From the NCBI GenBank assembly GCA_937960625.1, contig CALGPD010000074.1, positions 1-9,554 of the forward strand: a stretch of 9,554 nucleotides of DNA, in the 5' to 3' direction. The position numbers and the translations under genes are program-made. Each line of letters opens with the position of its first letter. Position 1 is the stretch's first letter. Positions 6,217 through 9,554 of the stretch are shown here, one piece after another. The stretch comes from an uncultured Spirochaetia bacterium (GTDB taxonomy: Bacteria > Spirochaetota > CALGPD01). The notes below the pieces were generated by a model, which saw nothing but the letters and a program-made list of their open reading frames with translations, was not told the DNA's origin and did no database searches.

Positions 6217-6244
6217 AGTATAATAAGTATATGTAGTAATTCAA
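6217..6244 (-). promoter_or_regulatory. Promoter of the beta-propeller protein gene
   Basis: On the minus strand TTGAAT (6239-6244), a 16-base spacer and TATACT (6217-6222). The predicted start near 6210 gives a leader of about 20 bases with GGGAGG before the TTG. The position of the promoter is part of the argument for that start codon. Confidence 0.6.
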
Positions 6245-6310
6245 GTGTCTATAATATTTTTGTCTATTATTTTTATATTTTTTATTGAAGTATGATTTTT
6301 GTTGTGTAAA

Positions 6311-6372
6311 AAATAAAAGGCAGAATAAAAATAAAAGGCAGAATAAAAATAAAAGGCAGAATAAAAATAAAA
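6311..6372. repeat. 18-bp tandem repeat array (three exact copies plus a partial fourth)
   Basis: The unit AAATAAAAGGCAGAATAA occurs without a mismatch at 6311-6328, 6329-6346 and 6347-6364. The first eight bases recur at 6365-6372 before the match decays into AGCTGG. The array lies in the 240-base control region between the divergent propeller gene and the small protein gene at 6431. On the minus strand it would encode a repeated six-residue peptide, but I regard that frame as spurious. Confidence 0.95.
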
Positions 6373-6430
6373 AGCTGGAAATTGTTTCTTATGCGTTATA
6401 AAATGATGATTATTTTCATGGAGGAATAGT

Positions 6431-6808
6431 ATGGCGGATAAAAAAGTCGTTGCTAAGTTAGACTCAAAGTTAATCGAGCAGGGCATTATCAATGGAGATT
6501 TTGAAAAAGATTATGTTAAGGTTCATACCTTTTTAAATAAGAACAACGCGACTTATGATAAATATCTTAAAGACGATGACTTTAAAAAGTGTGAGGCGGA
6601 TTTACGTAAATGGCTGATAACACTTAATAAACAGGGCGCTTCTCAGGAAAAATTGACATCGTATTTACGCAGCGGCATGGGACATTTATGTTTTAATTAC
6701 ATTAGAATTAAGGGCGAGAAGATTTCCGGAGATGAACACGTTACCCGTGCCTTGAAATCATTTAAACAGAGAAAGTTTGATAAAACGTTTTTTAAAGCCT
6801 CAAAATAG
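6431..6808 (+). CDS. Small cytoplasmic protein of unknown function
   Basis: 125 residues with no signal peptide or membrane segment. It looks almost entirely helical and highly charged, with many Lys, and a conserved-looking stretch 'RKWLITLNKQGASQEKLTSYLRSGMGHLCFNYIRIKG' (about residues 59-95). I do not recognise the family. The start is well supported: GGAGG at 6420-6424 lies six bases before the ATG. It is a single gene, running tail to tail into the FlaA-like gene with only eight bases between stop codons and no hairpin terminator visible. A possible but weak promoter is TTGTTT (6382-6387) with GATGAT (6405-6410) at 17 bases, immediately after the tandem repeat array, so the repeat could affect its expression. 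Confidence 0.78.
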   Translation: MADKKVVAKLDSKLIEQGIINGDFEKDYVKVHTFLNKNNATYDKYLKDDDFKKCEADLRKWLITLNKQGASQEKLTSYLRSGMGHLCFNYIRIKGEKISGDEHVTRALKSFKQRKFDKTFFKASK

Positions 6809-6816
6809 CGCAGTAT

Positions 6817-8016
6817 TTATCTTGAAGGAACTTTAAAACGCTCAAAACGGAAATCTCTAAAGATTTTAATATCTCCCATGTAGAAATTTATTTCCTTGTT
6901 TCTGTTAGGGGAAATTTTCAAGCCCCATAGTTCTATATATCTCGTGCGTATGTAATTTCCTCTGCCTATGGGGATAAAGAATTTATCCGGAATAGTTAAT
7001 TCCATCCTGCGCCAACCGCGAAAACTCAGGCTTGCAAATTCTATTTCAAATACCCTGTCTTTATAATCACGGAATATCAATGAAAGTTTTTCTTTTCCCG
7101 CTTTACCGTATAACCATATGCTGATCTTATACCTGCGTAATATTATGAGTTTATTAATGAAACGGAACATGCAGTCATCATTTTTATGCTGACCTGTAAG
7201 TATTAAAAACTTAATAACGTTTTTGTCTCTTTCCCTGTCAAATTCCCTTTTTAATACTGTTACATTAGAAGGTTTATCTCCAATTTGAAATTTCCAGTTT
7301 ATTTCCGGTTTTTTATTAATATCGAATAATACATTTACCGGGTCCAGATAAAGATTTTTTCTTGTGCGCTTAAAATTGTAAATGTTAAAACCTGCCATAA
7401 ACGTTATCAAATCTTTCACAGCGTTAAGCCTATGCCCTATTATTCTTATTTTAACAAGATGAACCTGCCTTTCGTTTTTATATCGAACAGGAAATATGTT
7501 TGCGTATAAACGCTGCCAGTGAAAATACGTTAGCCTTCCCATTTTGATTCTGCGTATTGTGTTTGGTTTGGTGGAAAGATAAATATATACATCGAGTTTT
7601 TTCTCAATACCGTACATCCAGAAATCAAGGCTTTTAATCCACTTAGGAAAGATTATTTTCTTTTTAGGCCTAAGTTCAACGTAATTATTCCATGCATGCG
7701 TATATCTTGCTCTTATTCTAAGCACTGTTTTTATTTTCGTTGTTTTGAGAGGATGGGAAACGCGTTTGTTGTATGGCGCTAAACTTGAGAGTTCTTTTAT
7801 TCCTCTTTTTGATACTCGCATTTCAAATGCGTTTAATACGTTGAGCGCTTTTTCGATTTTAATGGGAATGTTGGAAAGCCTAATTTTATTCCGTTTTGGA
7901 GATTCGTATACTTTTTTAGATACCAGCCTGTCAAAAAAAACATATCCGATTCCATACTTTGCGCTTATTGATGAACATGTAAATAATACAACGGAAAAAA
8001 TAATTAATTTTCTCAT
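6817..8016 (-). CDS. Exported protein with two FlaA-like (flagellar filament outer layer) units
   Basis: 399 residues. A signal peptide (MRKLIIFSVVLF...SISA, cleavage about residue 19) points to the periplasm, where spirochaete flagella lie. Two related units follow. Unit 1 (about 118-216) has FPKWIKSLDFWMYG and MGRLTYFHWQRL; unit 2 (about 290-388) has YKISIWLYGK and FASLSFRGWRRMEL. The tryptophans W133/W301 and W167/W335 are both exactly 168 residues apart. The 'KWIKSLDFWMYG ... MG-L-F-GW-L ... P' layout is that of FlaA, the spirochaetal filament sheath protein, but FlaA usually has one such unit. The protein is strikingly basic and aromatic. No good ribosome site is seen before the ATG. It lies 100 bases downstream of the thioredoxin gene, probably on the same transcript. 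Calling it a true filament component is inference; a carbohydrate-binding-like fold with another role is possible. Confidence 0.6.
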   Translation of the reverse strand: MRKLIIFSVVLFTCSSISAKYGIGYVFFDRLVSKKVYESPKRNKIRLSNIPIKIEKALNVLNAFEMRVSKRGIKELSSLAPYNKRVSHPLKTTKIKTVLRIRARYTHAWNNYVELRPKKKIIFPKWIKSLDFWMYGIEKKLDVYIYLSTKPNTIRRIKMGRLTYFHWQRLYANIFPVRYKNERQVHLVKIRIIGHRLNAVKDLITFMAGFNIYNFKRTRKNLYLDPVNVLFDINKKPEINWKFQIGDKPSNVTVLKREFDRERDKNVIKFLILTGQHKNDDCMFRFINKLIILRRYKISIWLYGKAGKEKLSLIFRDYKDRVFEIEFASLSFRGWRRMELTIPDKFFIPIGRGNYIRTRYIELWGLKISPNRNKEINFYMGDIKIFRDFRFERFKVPSR

Positions 8017-8116
8017 ATACTTTTTGTCGGTCGTAAATCTAATTTGTTTAACCGTTTTGTTGGATTATGTTAACAAAAACTTTATAGTAAAATTTATATA
8101 AGTTGGCTTGGCAAAT

Positions 8117-8431
8117 TTAGTCCAGATAAGTCATTATTGTTTCTTTGATTTGAGAATCGGGGATAACACCGGTTCTTCTTGAAATTTCTTTTCCGTCTTT
8201 TATAAATACAAGAGTGGGAATGTATTGTATTTTTAATTTATTTTTTAATTCTTTTTCCTTTTCGATATCACATTCGAAGAAATTAATGTGTTCGAACATT
8301 TTAATTATTTCTTCAAGTTGGAAGTTCAATATTTCACAGGGGCCGCACCACTCTGATGTGAAATACATTACACAAGTTGATTTGTCACCTATTACTTTTT
8401 CAGAGTATTCTTTATTAGATATTTTTTCCAT
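8117..8431 (-). CDS. Thioredoxin
   Basis: 104 residues, the normal size for a single-domain thioredoxin. The redox motif WCGPC is at residues 28-32, followed by the expected helix. The cis-proline loop YIPTLVFIKDG (70-80, Pro72) and the final 'G...I...I' segment are in place. It would reduce protein disulfides in the cytoplasm; there is no signal peptide. The sequence departs from classical TrxA in lacking the central Asp of the buried VDFWA strand (here CVMYFTSEW). The start has AGG about seven bases upstream. A good promoter lies 42 bases upstream, and the FlaA-like gene follows in the same direction. Nothing in the sequence shows that the two products interact. Confidence 0.92.
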   Translation of the reverse strand: MEKISNKEYSEKVIGDKSTCVMYFTSEWCGPCEILNFQLEEIIKMFEHINFFECDIEKEKELKNKLKIQYIPTLVFIKDGKEISRRTGVIPDSQIKETIMTYLD

Positions 8432-8480
8432 TTATATGCCTTGAATAAATCAAAATAGTGATTAAACAATAATTCTGTAA

Positions 8481-8509
8481 ATTATAATGTTTTAGCATTA
8501 ATTAATCAA
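8481..8509 (-). promoter_or_regulatory. Promoter of the thioredoxin gene
   Basis: On the minus strand TTGATT (8504-8509), a 17-base spacer and a perfect TATAAT (8481-8486), predicting a start near 8474 and a leader of about 42 bases. It is the minus-strand half of a divergent promoter pair with the one at 8578-8606. Confidence 0.7.
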
Positions 8510-8577
8510 ATCTATTTTATTTAAAACTCTACTTTAAATATTTTAGCAGTTTATATTTTTTGTGTATTAAAAAAGTA

Positions 8578-8606
8578 TTGACTAGGTAGTAAATGTATGG
8601 TATAAT
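8578..8606 (+). promoter_or_regulatory. Strong promoter of the GAF-domain protein gene
   Basis: TTGACT (8578-8583), an exact 17-base spacer and TATAAT (8601-8606), with an extended -10 TGG directly before it. Eleven of twelve hexamer bases match consensus. The predicted start near 8613 leaves about 24 bases before the TTG at 8637. It is the best sigma70-type promoter in the window. Confidence 0.8.
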
Positions 8607-8636
8607 AATTTTAGTGGTAATTAGCGGGGAATTCTA

Positions 8637-9554
8637 TTGTTAAAATCTAATCAAATATTAATAAAAACTTACAATGAAAAAATTTCTAAGTTTGTTGAGT
8701 ATTTAGAGAGCAAAATAGATTTTATTAAACAACAAATCCATTTTGAAGGTGTAACCTTTGCGTGGGTAAACTGGAAAGACCGGAATTTAATTTATGTTTA
8801 TGATAATTTACCCGTTCAGCTTAATGCTGTATCAGATAGTTTAAAAGTGTCTGAGCAGTCTCTCGATATTGAAAAAGTTATAAATAACTGCGTTAAAACC
8901 AATACAAATTTTTATTCTTGTAATATGTATAATGAAGTCTTATCTCCTGAAGATAAAAGACTTGTCTTATTATTTAATATGAAATCAATGTATCAGTTCT
9001 TAATAAGGAATAATAATAAACCTGTTGCTTTTTTAGTGTTTTATTATTTCAATGACAACATAGAATTGGAAAAGCAGAAACTTAAACAGGTTGAGGAATA
9101 TATCGAACATATTCAAAAAGAGTTCTCTGCTTTATTAAACGAATATTTATCTGCCCTTTCAGAAATAAAAAATATAACTCTGTTAAAAAACATAAAAACA
9201 ATTAATAATTTTTCTTCATTGGTTAGCAACGTAAAAGTTTTTAATGAAGCGTATAATTTAATTGCCAAGGAATTAAAAAGTATTTTCGGATTTGACTGCG
9301 TTGGGGTTTGCTTTGTAAATAAAACGAATAAATATATAACCGTGCCCATGCTTGACGATGAAACCTATTCAAGATATGAGCAAAATTATAATAGATTTTT
9401 ACGGCAAATAGAGCATTTTAAAATTTCAAAAAACAGTATCCCTTACCGTTTGGAGATCGCTCTTGCTTGTTACTGTAGTATGAATAATGCTCCGGTATAT
9501 GTTAAGAATGTTCAGGAATATCACGGTATTGCTTATTCAGAGTTTGATTATATA
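8637..9554 (+). CDS. N-terminal part of a GAF-type sensor protein (runs off the window)
   Basis: 306 codons are open to the last base, with no stop. No ATG occurs until deep inside, and the TTG at 8637 has GGGGA (8626-8630) six bases upstream and a strong promoter behind it, so I take TTG as the start. Two GAF-like domains are suggested. The first is about residues 20-155 (FEGVTFAWVNWKDRNLIYVYD ... NNNKPVAFLVFYYF). A helical, probably coiled-coil linker (about 145-205) follows. The second starts near 205 (FNEAYNLIAKELKSIFGFDCVGVCFVNKTNKYITVPMLDD) and is cut by the window edge. Such domains sense small ligands or mediate dimerisation in front of output modules such as GGDEF, nucleotide cyclase, PP2C or histidine kinase. 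The output lies outside the window, so the activity is unknown. No membrane segment is seen. Confidence 0.75.
   Translation, partial: MLKSNQILIKTYNEKISKFVEYLESKIDFIKQQIHFEGVTFAWVNWKDRNLIYVYDNLPVQLNAVSDSLKVSEQSLDIEKVINNCVKTNTNFYSCNMYNEVLSPEDKRLVLLFNMKSMYQFLIRNNNKPVAFLVFYYFNDNIELEKQKLKQVEEYIEHIQKEFSALLNEYLSALSEIKNITLLKNIKTINNFSSLVSNVKVFNEAYNLIAKELKSIFGFDCVGVCFVNKTNKYITVPMLDDETYSRYEQNYNRFLRQIEHFKISKNSIPYRLEIALACYCSMNNAPVYVKNVQEYHGIAYSEFDYI

Noticed and set aside
6311..6372. CRISPR array
   Set aside because: The repeats are contiguous with no spacers, only 18 bp long, and no cas gene is nearby.
6241..6492. Minus-strand frame with a repeated AFYFYS peptide
   Set aside because: The repeat peptide is simply the 18-bp DNA array read in frame. 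The frame has no good ribosome site and overlaps both the -35 box of the propeller gene and the start of the small protein gene.
6782..6840. AAAACGTTTT palindrome and CGTTTTTTAAAG / CTTTAAAACG inverted repeat as a terminator between convergent genes
   Set aside because: The loop is over 30 bases, the stem is all AT apart from its end pairs and needs a two-base bulge; it lies mostly in coding sequence of both genes.
7745..8101. Plus-strand frame of 118 codons opposite the FlaA-like gene
   Set aside because: Antisense to the signal peptide and N-terminus of a gene with clear protein features; no ribosome site and no recognisable motif.

Overview
The window is AT-rich bacterial DNA, probably from an uncultured member of the Spirochaetota. 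Two things point there: a secreted protein with two segments resembling the FlaA flagellar-filament outer-layer family, and a group-specific style of ECF sigma factor (an N-terminal 'YNFPIKIY' region and a coiled-coil-split region 4). This placement is inference. There is no rRNA, tRNA, CRISPR array, transposase or phage gene.

Layout. 1-342 (+): C-terminal end of a probable clostripain-family (C11) peptidase, closed by a strong terminator at 361-389. 388-933 (-): small secreted protein of unknown role. 1101-2309 (+): DUF362-family protein. 2401-2811 (+): small, basic, cysteine-rich secreted protein with its own promoter and a terminator at 2818-2843. 2890-4907 (-): three genes in the order YjbQ/UPF0047, ECF sigma factor, putative soluble anti-sigma partner. 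The last two overlap by four bases (ATGA). 4908-5209: gene-free, holding a promoter and a repeat-like element. 5210-6190 (-): secreted seven-bladed beta-propeller protein starting at TTG. 6191-6430: divergent control region with an exact 18-bp tandem repeat. 6431-6808 (+): small orphan protein. 6817-8431 (-): FlaA-like protein, with a thioredoxin gene upstream of it. 8637 to the end (+): N-terminal part of a large GAF-type sensor protein, again from a TTG start and behind a near-consensus promoter.

Most genes look like independent short transcription units with sigma70-type promoters. The clearest functional module is the sigma/anti-sigma pair. Half of the complete genes encode exported proteins without cytoplasmic-enzyme features, so the region looks like envelope and regulatory housekeeping rather than a mobile island.

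The main points of interest are: (1) the sigma-factor frame contains no ATG, GTG or TTG upstream of conserved region 2, which implies an ATT, ATC or ATA start (or a sequence error), and its region 4 is split by a long coiled coil; (2) the cysteine-rich protein is a 56-residue duplication whose cysteine spacing is mirror-symmetric, with the two unmatched cysteines lost together in the second copy; (3) the FlaA-like protein carries two related units exactly 168 residues apart.
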